DNA of 64,000 nt from Echinometra lucunter. Lineage: Eukaryota > Echinodermata > Echinoidea > Camarodonta > Echinometridae. Position numbers and translations under genes: made by a program. The notes beneath the pieces are model-generated. The model ran no database searches and was not told where the DNA came from. It saw only the letters and a list, made by a program, of their open reading frames with translations. The stretch spans positions 34,101,733-34,165,732 of the forward strand of contig CM057156.1 in assembly GCA_029962745.1 (NCBI GenBank). Direction: 5' to 3'. Below, piece after piece: positions 47,374 to 59,210 of the stretch (its first letter is position 1; each line of letters starts with the position of its first letter).

Positions 47374-48034
47374 CAAAGCAATGTAACATAGAGAGATGAA
47401 TATCATGCAGAGACATTGATTAGATTTTTTAAAGCTGTACCACAGTGTGGGGAAAACCTGATGGTAAATTACCAGATATGATCATAAACAAATCCATAAT
47501 CAAGCACCCTGCATTGCACAAGCTGCCCATTAATAATCATCATGGCACAATTGATTCATCTTGAATAAAAACATGAATTATTTCATAATGCTATGCACAC
47601 AACAGGATTATAAAAATGGTTCTGGTGAAAGCAGGTAAGGCTCAATACTAACAAGTGCCTAGGACACATGGGCCCATAAAATTTAGGTCTGGACCCCCCC
47701 CCCCCCAAAAAAAAAAAAAAAAAAAAAAAACCTGAACAATTTTAAGATAGGGCTCTATATATTCAGAGCCCAGAATTTCAGTCCATACTTCCTACCTAAA
47801 ATAAGTGTGGAGACCTGTTAAGGTATGTCACATTTTGGTTTGATCTGTTCACTGATATGCATATAATTATAATCCACACATAATACTGGGTATACACATA
47901 TTATGCTTTATACTTAGCTTGAAAAAAAAAAGTTATGCAATTGCAAAAGAAAAGTACTTGCTGATTGGCTTGAAGTGTACTTTGACCCTTGAACTTTGAC
48001 CTTGAGCTGAATTAAGTTTTGCTTATTCACACAG

Positions 48035-48071
48035 GTTCTTCCCTACCTAGAGACAGCCATGTCTGACCGTG
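48035..48071 (+). CDS. Candidate alternative tail exon (two acceptors)
   Basis: TTATTCACACAG precedes GTTCTTCC, and a good donor, GTAAGA, follows 48071. From the first acceptor the 37-nt exon is open only in phase 0 (VLPYLETAMSDRG); entered in phase 1, as the other tail exons require, it stops at TGA after GTC. A second acceptor, TTCTTCCCTACCTAG, would give a 21-nt phase 1 exon (48051-48071, ETAMSDRG after an exon ending in G). From the exon at 43529, which ends in T, that acceptor creates TAG. This is either an isoform-specific exon or a chance splice-site pair. Confidence 0.35.
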
Positions 48072-48370
48072 GTAAGAAAGTGTCATTTTATATGAATCTG
48101 AATGCACCCTATACACTGCAATTTAACTAGACAGGCTTGGTGTTTACAAATAAGAAGACATAGTTTTATATTTACCTCCTTAGTACCCCCTCCCTCAAAC
48201 AGAAAATATCATTAGAAATAATTGACATGTAGAAAATAGATTCATTTGTCAGTAGACCTAAGATGCATCTATTCAAACTTTTATTTTTTCCAATGTTTTA
48301 TTTGTTATAAAGTACATGCATACAAACATACCTACCTACATGTATATGTAGTTTACCTAAACAGTACTAG

Positions 48371-48699
48371 TCCAGGGGGTGTTTCATAGAGCTGTTTGTA
48401 AAGTTACGAATGATTTTATAAACGACTTGAATATGGCAAGCCAAATGGAATTCTCAATTATTATGAATTCCTTCAGCTAAAGGTGAAATATGCAGATGTA
48501 GATTAACATTACTTTTGTTTAAGAACATTTTTATTGTACAGTATATCTTTTGCCACAATTTAATTGCGATTATGGGAATGCAGTCACACTTTGTAAAACA
48601 TCAGGAAAAACTTTTGGCATCCCGTTTGGCACTGCATATTCAAGTCATTCGTAAAGTCATGTGTAACTTTACGAACAACTTTATGAAACACCGCCCTGG
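48371..48699. mobile_element. Foldback MITE, family E
   Basis: The ends GGTGTTTCATAGAGCTGTTT and the complement of AACTTTATGAAACACCGCCC pair, followed inward by GTAAAGTTACG-type pairing. A related copy lies at 51598-51920. Confidence 0.7.
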
Positions 48700-50050
48700 A
48701 TTGTTCATGTTAACATGTATTACTGGTATATGAAATATTACATTATGTACTAATATAAGCCAGTAGTTTATGAGAAGAAACAACAACAACAAAAAATAAA
48801 TTTTAGCAAACAGATCCCTTGATAACACTGTCTTCATACCCTTTAACTTATTCGTAGCAGAAGAGTTAACTGCAGTAAGCTTTCAAAAATCATTTGAATT
48901 CTAGTGCTCATGCAAGAAAAGTGGAACAAAACATTGGTGTAGACGAAAGCTGATAAGATATTTTGCAGCCGCTAAATATGTTGTTTGTTCAGGGCAAGAA
49001 GGGCATTAATTATGTATAAAAGCACATGAGTTTAAATAGTGCCCTTCTGGCTCCAAACAGATAATATGTTACGTTCAAATGTGTGCAAGAACAACAGAGA
49101 AAGCCTCAAGTCCCAAGAATGCTTCTATTGTAGATTAGTTTTTATGATTTTGTTCCTGAAAAGCATGAAATATTTAATCTTTTTCTTTTCATGTAAAAGT
49201 AAAATCCCCATTTATGAAACAAAAGACTTTACAGTGAAATCAGTAACTATTTTTAAGGAATATTCTAGTGAAACTTAAATGAACAGATTTACTAAACAAA
49301 AGATTTAGAATGATATAAATATTTTTTATTGAATATTCAAGTGAAACTGAAATGAACAGATGTAAAGGACACAAAGCTTGCATTAATACAATTTAATTTG
49401 TAATGAAAATTTACTGAAGTGAAAGAAATTGTAGTCAAACCTTGAAGTGAAGGAAAAACCAAAGTGATATTTATTAAAATTAATGAGGAATTCCCCCAAA
49501 TTCCTCAATGTGGAATTATTATTTCCTCTTGGAGGAAATAATAATTTGACCATGCTTCAATAAATCTGTGTATATTTTGAAAGCACTATATACTGGTATA
49601 AGTTCAGTTGCAGAGAGATTGTGAAATGCTTTGCAAGCTGAAATGCTTTGTAAGCATTAATGTGTAGTCATTAAACTCATTTATTAATATTTGAAATGCA
49701 ATGTACTCTTTGAAAGAAAGGTAAGGTCAACCCACAAATATTTCCATTCACAGGAAGAAAGTGACTCAGTGTAAAATGCCATTATCATCATCAAAGTTTT
49801 ATGCTAAAAGGAAGTTGTCAATTGTATATTGGGGAAGGAGGGGTTAGTTTGTATAGCTTGTTTGTATCTAAAAATCATTTGCATTAATCATTTGAAGAAG
49901 TGCAAATAGCTAATAATACATCATTTGAATAAAATCTTACTGTAATAATTAAATAATGGTCATTTGTACAACAATGATAGATTTAGAAGGGGTACTTTGC
50001 TTGCATCCCTCCCCCTCCCCTCCTGAAAATCCCAACTGGGCATGCCTTAA

Positions 50051-50531
50051 AGGGGGTACCCAATGCTGAAACAATGTTAGTTCATTTAAAAGAGCATTAT
50101 TTTATTAGCAGAAAATCATCTGTCTAAAGTTTTTTTAAAAGTCCTGTTGCCAAGGAAACCCCCAAATGTGGTAAGATTTCAGGATATTTTTGACCCCTCA
50201 GCTGTGACCCAGTTTCAACTGGGTACCCACTTTGAGGTCAAAATGACGTCAAAGTGGGTACCTTGTCGCGCACTTCTAGCAAAATGCGCGCAAGGTATAA
50301 TACATGTTGTACAGTCTAGCGCGTAGCACTACAGCAATGTACGAAGCTGGGTACCCACTTTTACGTCATACCTCATACTCAATTTTTTTTGGTCAGCTCA
50401 TAACTTTTCGTGAGAAAATTAGTCAAAATGCATTGATTTCGATTGAAAATCATCATATTTTTGATTTCATTCTTCTTAGAATTCTATTCTCGATCATATA
50501 TCAAAATTTTGTTTGCCATTGTGTAATCACT
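50051..50531 (-). mobile_element. TTAA-flanked element, family C
   Basis: 481 bp between TTAA at 50047-50050 and 50532-50535, in reverse orientation to 27425-27905. The internal GGTACCCACTTTG palindrome is at 50222-50262. Confidence 0.85.
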
Positions 50532-50619
50532 TTAAGATATTTTAGTCTTATGATTCTTTTTTTTAAGAAAGAATTAAAAGAATTTGTTTATTCCTTTGTT
50601 TTGTTCATTCTTCATACAC

Positions 50620-51180
50620 GCCATCCCCCCTCTCAAAAAAGTGGGGGATATATCCCCCCCCATCCCCCAGGGATTTACGCCAATGATGCACAGACATAAA
50701 TAGAAGATAAACGCACCGTGACAAACGAATATAGAATATGGACTGACACACATTACTGCATATTTGCATCATGCTATTTATCTTTCTAAAAAAATTTTGT
50801 TGTTACACCACTTCAGAAAAACTGTGACAGCGCCGATATTACCCAAAAGTAATATAAATAACTACATAAATCAGAATAATGATCGATATAGTTATGATAG
50901 TAATCGTCATTACAGTCACATTAATGATGATGATGATGATGATAACTATTATTATTATCATAGGCATGATAATAATAATAATACATTACTAATTATAATT
51001 ATTATTATTATTGTTGTTGTTATTGTTGTTATAATGATTAATAATTATTATCATTATTGCTGTTCCTATCATGTCTAAACATGTTAATTCAGTTTAATTG
51101 GTAAGCAAACATCCTTCCCTAAAACCTGGGGGGGGGGATGATTGTACATGTCATCCCCCCCACTGTCTACGCCCCTGGTC
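50620..51180. repeat. C/G-run flanked, GAT/ATT-rich repeat DNA
   Basis: Bounded by CGCCATCCCCCC and CATCCCCCCCACTG words with TACGCC/TACGCCCC nearby, and filled with (GAT)n and ATT/GTT trinucleotides. It resembles a dispersed element with an expanded trinucleotide core; its ends are not clear. The 104-codon frame inside, rich in Asp, Asn and Tyr, is a repeat artefact. Confidence 0.45.
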
Positions 51181-51597
51181 ATAACCATTGTTCACCAAAG
51201 TATTTTACTGTTTTAGAAATTTCTCATAATCCTTTTTTAAATGAAATGATCATACTTGAGTTAGAGTAAATGTTAACATGTCATAATATTCCACTAAGCA
51301 TGGATCACTCAGGTTTTTTATTGACATTTCTATCCCATTAATCTTAATAAGGACACACAAACAAATGCATTTTAATTTGGTACTTTGATGGACAATGTTT
51401 GGATATCTTGGTGAAATAGAAAGTGTATCAGGAATTAGGTTACAAAATCAACGTCTGGTGATGAGAATAGAAAATGCTTGAAGATAAGGCTGGGAAATTT
51501 AAATAACTGACTTCCCTTTTAATGCAGTCCTGAAACCAAGTCCTGGACAAGCAATTAAAAACATTGATATTACCCATTAAAACTCTGTGTTTTATAG

Positions 51598-51920
51598 GGG
51601 AGTTTGGGGTGTTTCACAAAGCTGTGTGTAAAGTTATGCATGACTTTAAGAATGACTTAACTACAAAGAGCCAAATGGATTGCCCTCTTGTTTTAACAAA
51701 GTGTGACTGTATTTACCATGATCTCAATTAATTTGTTGAGAAAAAAAGTATAATTTTGATTAAAAATGTTTTGTTCACAGTAATAATATTAAAATGCATG
51801 GATATTTCGACTCTAGATTATGCAATTTGATATTTTTGAGAATCCCATTTGGCTCTCCATATTCAAGTCTTTATTAAAGTCATGCCTATCTTTGCACACA
51901 GCTTTGTGAAACACTCCCTT
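51598..51920. mobile_element. Foldback MITE, family E, diverged
   Basis: GGGTGTTTCACAAAGCTGTGTGTAAAGTTA at the left is the inverted counterpart of CTTTGCACACAGCTTTGTGAAACACTCCC at the right; same layout as 48371-48699, including an ATTTGGCTC segment. Confidence 0.7.
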
Positions 51921-52059
51921 GATTGTTGGAATAGACAGGATTAGAGTAGAAATGCCTTCTATAATGTGTACTATATGAAAACTTGTTATAATGAGGTCTT
52001 TGGGACCTCAAAATCACTGGTACCTTGATATATCAGGATTAGAAACAAAAGAATATATA

Positions 52060-52345
52060 TAGAGCTGGACCAGTAAAATTACCTCATTATTTCGTGATTT
52101 TTTTTTTTTGTACAGTGTATCTGGATAAAATAAATGAACAAATATAAAGAATTGAGACCAGCAAAATTACATTGTTATTTTGGGAATCTTGTTTAATTTG
52201 GATAAAAAAACGAACAGATATAAAGAACGGACCAGCTAAATTACCTTGTCATTTCAAGAATCTTGTTATATCTGGATAAAAAACAAATATAATAAAGAAC
52301 TGAGATCAACAAAATTACCATGCTCAATCAGGTACCTCATTATGA
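52060..52345 (+). repeat. Degenerate tandem repeat, about 75-80 bp, roughly four units
   Basis: Each unit contains GACCAGCAAAATTACC-like, TTATTTC, TCTTGTTATATCTGGATAAA and AACAAATATAAAGAA words in order. The text resembles the ATAT-AA-rich ends of pogo/Tc1-type elements, but that is only an impression. Confidence 0.5.
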
Positions 52346-52723
52346 TAAAACTCTTTAAAAAAAAAAACAAAAACAAAAACAAAAACAACCCCCCCCCCCA
52401 ATTGAAAATAATCATCTTAATTTGTATGAACTGTCTTGTGTTTATGTGAGTGATATCTGATAAAAGCAAGAAATTTCCTGAATGCCATGGGTTTATGATT
52501 AAGCACACTTGCACAGGAAATAATTAAAGAATGAGAGAGAATTCACTACTGTTAAGAGGGGAAATTATAATTAGAAGAATATAAGACTTCCAACCAGGAT
52601 TCGATACAATATCCACAGAAAATGGCAACAAAACCAGATCATAAAATGTACAGTCATTCATTTGTTTTGTTCTCTCTTTACTGTAGCTGATCATTCAGTA
52701 TTGCCCTAGATATAAATGTCATA

Positions 52724-52972
52724 ACGTCGCTGGGCTGACAAGACCTTGTATCTCAATATTTGGTGAAATTTAGTTCTTTTCATAATCTTATAGCTAGGAA
52801 CGCTTGAAATGTATTTTTAAACCCTCGCATGCCCATCTGCAAAGATTAGGCCCCTATTGATAAACAAAACTTGACCGCCTCCATAGGCTGTGATGCTAAG
52901 GAAGCCATGGTTTTGGGCTCTCCTGAACATTCAACATATTTGAGATATGAGGTTTTGTCACCCCAGCGACGA
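52724..52972. mobile_element. Foldback MITE with CGTCGCTGGG ends
   Basis: CGTCGCTGGGCTGACAAGAC at the left pairs with GTTTTGTCACCCCAGCGACG at the right, and pairing continues through TATCTCAATAT / ATATTTGAGATA. About 250 bp with no coding frame. Confidence 0.7.
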
Positions 52973-53601
52973 TAAAGAAAACCCAAATGAGACATTAAAA
53001 GGTATCATTTACCATTCCGAAGCTGTGATGAAAAATTAATCAAAATTGCTGTTTTAAGATCATGATAATGAAACAGGTATTGTGTGAATTGTAATTCTGG
53101 CACTGGTGCCCAGGTGCAGTTACAGAATGCTCATTTGGAGCAATTTCACTAGGAAAATGGATGCTAATCCCTATGATGTATATTTAGATGAATTGTCCTA
53201 CTGAACCAATCTTGATTTCTGGTACTGAAATTGTATTTCAAGAGAAACTGGCATTGATTTATTCTGAAGTTTTATCAAAGAGTAGGTGGGTTGTTCGATC
53301 TGCAAAACCTCAACAAACTAATGAAAACTTGCTATAAATCACATTTACTGAAACTCTCATTTTTTTGACAAGGAAACCATTTGTTTTACACATTAGTTGC
53401 AACTACTAGTTTGATATCTTTCTTATTTATTTCTAGTCATAAATATTCAGCCTAAGGTTTGTTTAATCCTTTAAGAATTTTCTCAATCATTTTAAGAATT
53501 CTAGATCACTTTTGAAGGCTGCGGAATCGTATTTCATATTTTTGCATTGTGTAAATTGCTATCAATAATTCTGTGACTTGTTTTTTTGTTTTTCTGAACA
53601 G

Positions 53602-53699
53602 CTCCTTTAAGGCCAACCAACTCCTGCCCTCCTTCTAACATGGGAGAACTTCAAAAAGCTTTCAGAAAATTTGGACTACGAGAAGAATCCAGCACATAG
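53602..53699 (+). CDS. STAP-like adaptor last coding exon and stop
   Basis: A 98-nt exon entered in phase 1 from acceptor TTTTTCTGAACAG. It reads PLRPTNSCPPSNMGELQKAF, then RKFGLREESST, and stops at TAG (53697-53699). The ELQKAFRKFGL stretch looks like a short amphipathic helix and is the only ordered-looking part of the tail. Counting one copy of each duplicated exon and including the microexon and 43529-43660, the visible protein is 557 residues, longer than vertebrate STAP1 or STAP2 because of the tail of about 270 residues after the SH2 domain. Confidence 0.78.
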
Positions 53700-54620
53700 C
53701 TAATGGAAAAAGTGAGAGAGGAACAAAAATAACATCAAACATTTGTTATTTTGACAAAGAATTGTGATATACCGTATATATTCCTGATGTAGGAGAACCA
53801 GAGTTATGTACATGTGTGTGGAAAATTGCAATACTGGAAATGGATACGATGCTGATGACAATTTAATTTGACATAAACTATGTTGAGATAGAATTTGCTG
53901 ATAAAAGAGGAGACATCTATAGCATAGTTAATTTCATTCCATTGAAGATATGAGAATTTACAGAGGAGAATTTGGCAGAACTGTGACAGACAGAACAAGG
54001 GAGGAGTCAGTGTGAATAAGATGCTTTCACCGTTGTATTACAGATGTGGATTATCTAGGAGATAGGAGCATGCTTAAAAATGGCGGTCAAAAAGTTCGAA
54101 CGTCGATCTGCAGCTGGTGTAGACACATCATACATGTAGGACCACCAGACAAGAATGAAATAGACATTGCTATTTAGGAAATGAAGTGCATTGAGAGAAT
54201 AATTTGATGTCAGTTTAGAATAGAATTATGTACATTAGATTAAACCATTTTTGTCATACGAGGATGGTTGGGAGAAAGATGATGCTTCCAGAGACTTTAT
54301 GAGCTGACCAATGTAAACTTTACCAATCATGCCTGATAAAAGAATTCTCATATTGCATAACACTGAGAAAGTTAAAAAAAAAACTAAATGAAGTTTACCA
54401 GAAAGGATTCATACATTGACCATACACTAAGTGAAAAGTTGAAAGAGATGAGGAGGAGTGTGTGAATCTATTAGTTACTGTGTAGAGATGCAGACTTAAA
54501 ACAAGGCTAGACTTAGACAGTCAGCTTTATTCAAGTGAACAGGTAGACAAATTGTGATTATTCAGTCTTTTTATTATTTGAATTTTTTTCTTGTAAATAA
54601 AACTATAAATTGATACAATG
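53700..54620 (+). other. Probable 3' UTR
   Basis: Starts after the stop codon. No intron signals are needed. It runs to the first AATAAA and the AT-rich stretch behind it. A longer form using later AATAAA sites (about 57888 and 58861) cannot be excluded. Confidence 0.6.
54596..54601 (+). promoter_or_regulatory. Polyadenylation signal AATAAA
   Basis: TTGTAAATAAAACTATAAA, about 900 bp after the stop codon and just upstream of where dispersed repeats start. It is the first canonical hexamer after the stop codon. Confidence 0.55.
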
Positions 54621-54685
54621 ACATTGCCTGAAAGTAAATCCACATTCCATAGATTTATTTTGCTTTCATGCTTCTATATTTTTAT

Positions 54686-54717
54686 GCCTCCGCCCACCGT
54701 AGGTGGTTGCCGGAGGC
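54686..54717. repeat. GCCTCCGCC hairpin motif
   Basis: GCCTCCGCCCACCGTAGGTG and TTGCCGGAGGC form a hairpin almost identical to 6238-6269 and again followed by ATTATTTA. Confidence 0.65.
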
Positions 54718-54792
54718 ATTATTTAAACATATTTTTAAAAATTAGATTTTACATGCCCTCAAACCAGTCAAATTCAAGAGATTTCTACTTAA

Positions 54793-55285
54793 AAGGCATT
54801 GGCTGACTTTGTGAGCAGCCGATTTAAAAAATTCTCAAACTAAGATGAAACATGTGTATGAGTACTTGTATTTGTACTAAAAAACCTTGAAACCAACCAT
54901 AATTTGGAATGAAAAACTGTTAGTAAGATGCAAACCGTGATTTTATTATTTTTCGTCTCAGAGACAATAAATAAGAGGACTGTTTTGCTCGAATTAAAAA
55001 AACCCCCGTTATCTGCCTCCCTCCGCGTGATACTCCAGTACACACAGTACAGTCCGGTGAGCCATGCGCGCATGTGCACTCCTTATGTCTAGTCTGTGCA
55101 GCCGACCCTTATATATTTTTCAAACATTGGTTCACATTTCTAATATTTAAAAATACTTCCTATGGATATTATACTTTGAAAATTTCAGACTGGTACATGT
55201 ATTTTGACACTATAACCCTTATGTTTATCCCATTTTCAAGTAACAAAATGAGATTTTTAAAAATATAACAATGTTAAGAATGCCT
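54793..55285 (+). mobile_element. TTAA-flanked MITE, family B, diverged
   Basis: 493 bp between TTAA at 54789-54792 and 55286-55289, with more substitutions than the intronic copies. Confidence 0.8.
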
Positions 55286-55289
55286 TTAA

Positions 55290-58200
55290 TCATGTGGAGG
55301 ACTTGACTTTGGTTGTGTCAGCCATACTGTGTTTTCCTAGAAACATGCACTACTATTTTAAAACTGGTCAACTTTTCTGTCATGACACACATGAAAATGA
55401 TTTATACAACAGTCTTTTATTGCAAGATCAAGATACTTCTCTGAGAGTTGGAGAAATTCATTGTGGTGCCTGGTGCAATTCAACTACTCTGCGATATGAA
55501 ACTGTAATTAGTCTGAACCACTTGAGAAATTAATGCTTCATTAATCCAGAAGTTTCTGGTCTTACATTATCCTGTTGAATGAAAGCTCAAGATAACTCAG
55601 ACAGGAGGCTATTTAATGTGTGCGTGTAGTAAATAAGAATCTAATCAAACAAGTTAACAAGCTCGTATCATGGCAAGATATTTTGTTCTACAGGGTTGCT
55701 AAACAAATGAATAGTAATTGCTTCTTTTTGATCTGTTCCTTTTAGTGTATTGTAACCTGGGTCAAGTAGTATTGTCACATTATCAGTATCTTGTATTCAG
55801 AGTGCATATTAATAGCTTCATGTAGATGTCTAAAGCATATGATATCTTTACAATACCAAATATCAGATTTAATTAATTTTATGAAATGCAGAAACATTTG
55901 TAGAAATTAAGTTTATACTGTAATGACTTTGAATCCATGCAGGTGCACAATTGCATAATAAGAGTAAGGTGTCCCTCAGTGGCTTTGTTTATGTGTTCAG
56001 AATTGGGGAAAGTGATCTCAACACTTAAAAAGCAAACAGTTTCACATGAATTACCAATCCTAACTATCTCGACAGGTCTTATGCAACAAACACTTATTTT
56101 GCAATGGACAGGGTACTTTACTTCAATGTGTCATTAACTTCACTGGCTGATATGTTAACGGTTCAGAGTTTCTTAAGTGAAATACCCAGTATGCAAAATT
56201 CTTCAGTGTTATTTTTCTTTCTATATTTGTTTAAAGTCTTCCATAAAACCTATGCATTTCAATTTGCAAAATAGAGGAGAAAGACAAAGAAATGTTATTC
56301 TTTCTATCATGGAACTGTCTGGTGATGGAATCAATTTTCTTTCTTTATTAAAGGAGAATGAAACCCAGACATCACTGTGCTTCCAGTAAATGAAGAAAAA
56401 CAAGAAGAATAAACAGTGAAAGTTTGAGGAAAATTGGACAGTCTGTTCAAGAGTTATGAACTTTGAAAGTTTAAGTTAATCCTTATTATAGGGATTCTTA
56501 AATTGGCAACTTTGCCAGCATTGGTGATGTCGTCGTGGACAACTCTCCATTCATTTTGTACACAGAATTCAACATTTTCTTTATTTTCAAGAGAAATAAA
56601 ATTTCTTTTGACTTATTGTTTGAGTATGACATGGCTATATCAATTCTGCAAGCATATTGGGAAGAATTATGTTGATTCCTGACTTTCAGTTTCATATAAA
56701 TCAAATTTTTCAAAAAATTATGTACCAAATGAATTGAGATTTGTCCACGATGACATCACAGATGCTGGCAAAGTTGCCAACTCAAGGATCCTCATAATAG
56801 GGATTTACTGAAACTTTCAAAATTCATAACTCTTGAACAGATTGTCCGATTTTGCTTAAACTTTCACTGTTCACTCTTCTTGGTCATCTCCATTCACTTA
56901 GAGCACACTGATGCTTGGGTTGCATTCTCCTTTAAGACATTTGGTGCACAGAATAAATGTTTTCTTCAGTGCCCAAGATGAGTTATGAAGCCCTTGGATT
57001 TGCCTCAATCATCATGTCATCCTAAATTCTATGAAATATACCCTTTGAAATAGATATATACAGATCATTGATGCTTTTTGCTAGGATTTGAATACATGTA
57101 CTTAAACCGGCTCATCCTGTAATTAGTGATGATGTCCTTTCATATATTAACTGTTGTTACAATGAATCTGCATTGAGGGATACAGATATATCCAGATTTG
57201 TCCATTATGATTTACACTCAGATTTCTTTTCCATACCAGATATTCTTTGAAGTTTTGTTTTAATAATGAATATTAACAAATTTTTATTCTATTTTAGGTA
57301 TAAGATTCATGAAAACAGTATTAAACAATCTTCAATCCATGCAAAATACTTAACGCAGTTAATACGGTGTGCAGGTGTATGTGCGGCTTACAAAACTTAC
57401 TAACAAGCTGGTAAAATATGTAGTTTACCCTTTTTCAAATATATTCTTTTGTATATCTATGGCGCACCTACAGCTTTGTGAATGAAGATTGAAATGGTAT
57501 ATTCATTAATCGGCCATTTATTATGATGACACATTTTGAATTTCATGAGCTTTGGTCAACAGTTTTGTGATAAAACTATGCAAAATACTTCCATTTACCA
57601 ATGTGTAGTAGGAAATGAAGACCAATTTTCAATTTTTTATCTGGTTCCTATTAAGTCTTGCCTTTTTAAATGAAAATCAATGTGCCTTCATTATTATATT
57701 TTCACATTATAAAAAATATTGCACTGCTCAAGGTAATTAATGTATAAAGACAATTGTATAGTGAAATTGCAATAATTTGTATGTTTGTATTGAGATATGT
57801 ATTCAATTATATGTATATGGGATCTTGAGATTAGCAAGCAATTTTGATATACATGTAGTTAGATATTTTGTAAATATTATACCCAACAAATAAATTTCAT
57901 CACATTTCTCATAGTTTTACTGTTATTACTTTGATTATATTACCAAGGATTTAGTTTAAAATTATTTTTTATCATCTTGCCAAGATAATGAATGAACTGG
58001 AGAAATGATTGGGGTTCTCTTTAGAATACTTCATTTATTATGCAATAATGCTTATTTCAGATTTTATAGGGAGACATAATTTGTAGCAATGTTCATTACA
58101 GATTTATTGGTTATGGGACTTCCACACCACATTGTGCCTTTATAACGCATATTTTTTAATAAAAAGTGAGAAATCATGGACATGGTGTAAAAACTTATTT

Positions 58201-59210
58201 TTCAATTTTTCTTTGTCTTCAATATAAGAAAGAGGTCTTTCTTGTTGCTATCTTAACATCACAAAATATATTCATCATGGGAGGGGCACAAAACTAGGGG
58301 CACACTCCCCTCCCTCTTTAAAATTGATAGTTTCTTTTAAGGGGAGGGTTTATTGAACATATTTGACACATAAGTTCATCTCCCTCCTGTATACTTATAG
58401 GGTTTGGTTAGGGTTAATTGTTCTGTGTGGATCTGCCACTAATTGTTTCTTTTTAATTCATTGAAAAGCAATATTGTATTCAGATTAGGCATGATCTTTA
58501 CACTGTATAGTATGTAACACTGTATAATGTTTATGTTTCTGAATGTATTATTACCATGTAGCTATTAGAGAACTGGTCACATTCAAACTTTACAGGGCAT
58601 CAAAGAACTTAAAAAGGAAAGATCTGTATTTATAGGAATTTTGACAGCAGACCAATGGAGTTAGCATTCATTGCTATACAATTAAATGATTTTAGTGTGA
58701 TTACAATTATTCTGTCTATTAATTGTGAAAAAGGCATATGTTATATGAATGGTTTATTCTTTTTGTTAATGATAACATTAATGTAGAAGTCATATGATAT
58801 GCCTGAATAGTTTGAAAATGTTTAGTGTTTCATAGTAATGTAATAAGTTGTGTAATGAATCAATAAAAGCAGCTACTTACAGTGAAAGACATTGTTGAAG
58901 GGGTCACAATACAAAGACAAATGGACATCACATGAAGCAATTTCTTTACTAGATTTGTATTTTTAAAGATATTATTTTAGAATTTACACAGTGATATTCT
59001 GTTCAAATTTGGTGAAGGGTGGTTCATAAACAATGAATAAGCTCAAATCCTATTCTCATATATAAATAATTTTTCTTTCATTTATAGGATAAAATTTTAA
59101 AGAAAAAAAAACCAGAAACCAAAAAGCTAGGGATATATTTTGATTTGATCAAAATTTTCAAATGCAGTTTTTTTTCTCCCATACTGTAACACTGGTACAG
59201 AAGATTTACT
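55290..59210. other. Downstream intergenic DNA
   Basis: AT-rich with no supported gene. It contains one long foldback element (56352-56931). Short frames lack homology signals and splice context. The region between 57000 and 59200 shows nothing recognisable apart from possible late polyadenylation hexamers. Confidence 0.55.
56352..56931. mobile_element. TTAA-flanked foldback element with inverted arms over 200 bp
   Basis: Between TTAA at 56348-56351 and 56932-56935. The left arm starts AGGAGAATGAAACCC and the right ends GGGTTGCATTCTCCT. The arms share AACAGTGAAAGTTT, GTTCAAGAGTTATGAA, GGCAACTTTGCCAGCAT and GTGGACAA segments in inverted order. Total 580 bp; a transcript would fold into a long imperfect hairpin. 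Confidence 0.85.

Larger units (their letters stand above)
43661..48034 (+). other. Intron DNA, AT-rich with microsatellites
   Basis: Contains ATT/T-rich tracts near 45170-45240, (AT)n at 45383-45430, a decayed GCCTCCGCC hairpin (45641-45668), a TCAGAAGGACATTAA motif with its inverted partner CCTTCTGGC (45786-45840, related to 48988-49055), a family A MITE (46768-47161), a small foldback (47206-47373) and C/A homopolymers at 47694-47730. No exon recognised. Confidence 0.6.
48072..53601 (+). other. Long last intron rich in DNA transposons
   Basis: Contains foldback elements at 48371-48699, 51598-51920 and 52724-52972, family C at 50051-50531, G/C-run and GAT/ATT-rich DNA at 50620-51180, and a degenerate 75-80 bp tandem repeat at 52060-52345. 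Nothing exon-like was recognised. Confidence 0.6.

Noticed and set aside
54793..55285. Small frames shared between 12022, 14195, 21493, 54840 and 63355 as a conserved gene family
   Set aside because: They are fragments of the TTAA-flanked family B MITE and are conserved because the element is repeated.
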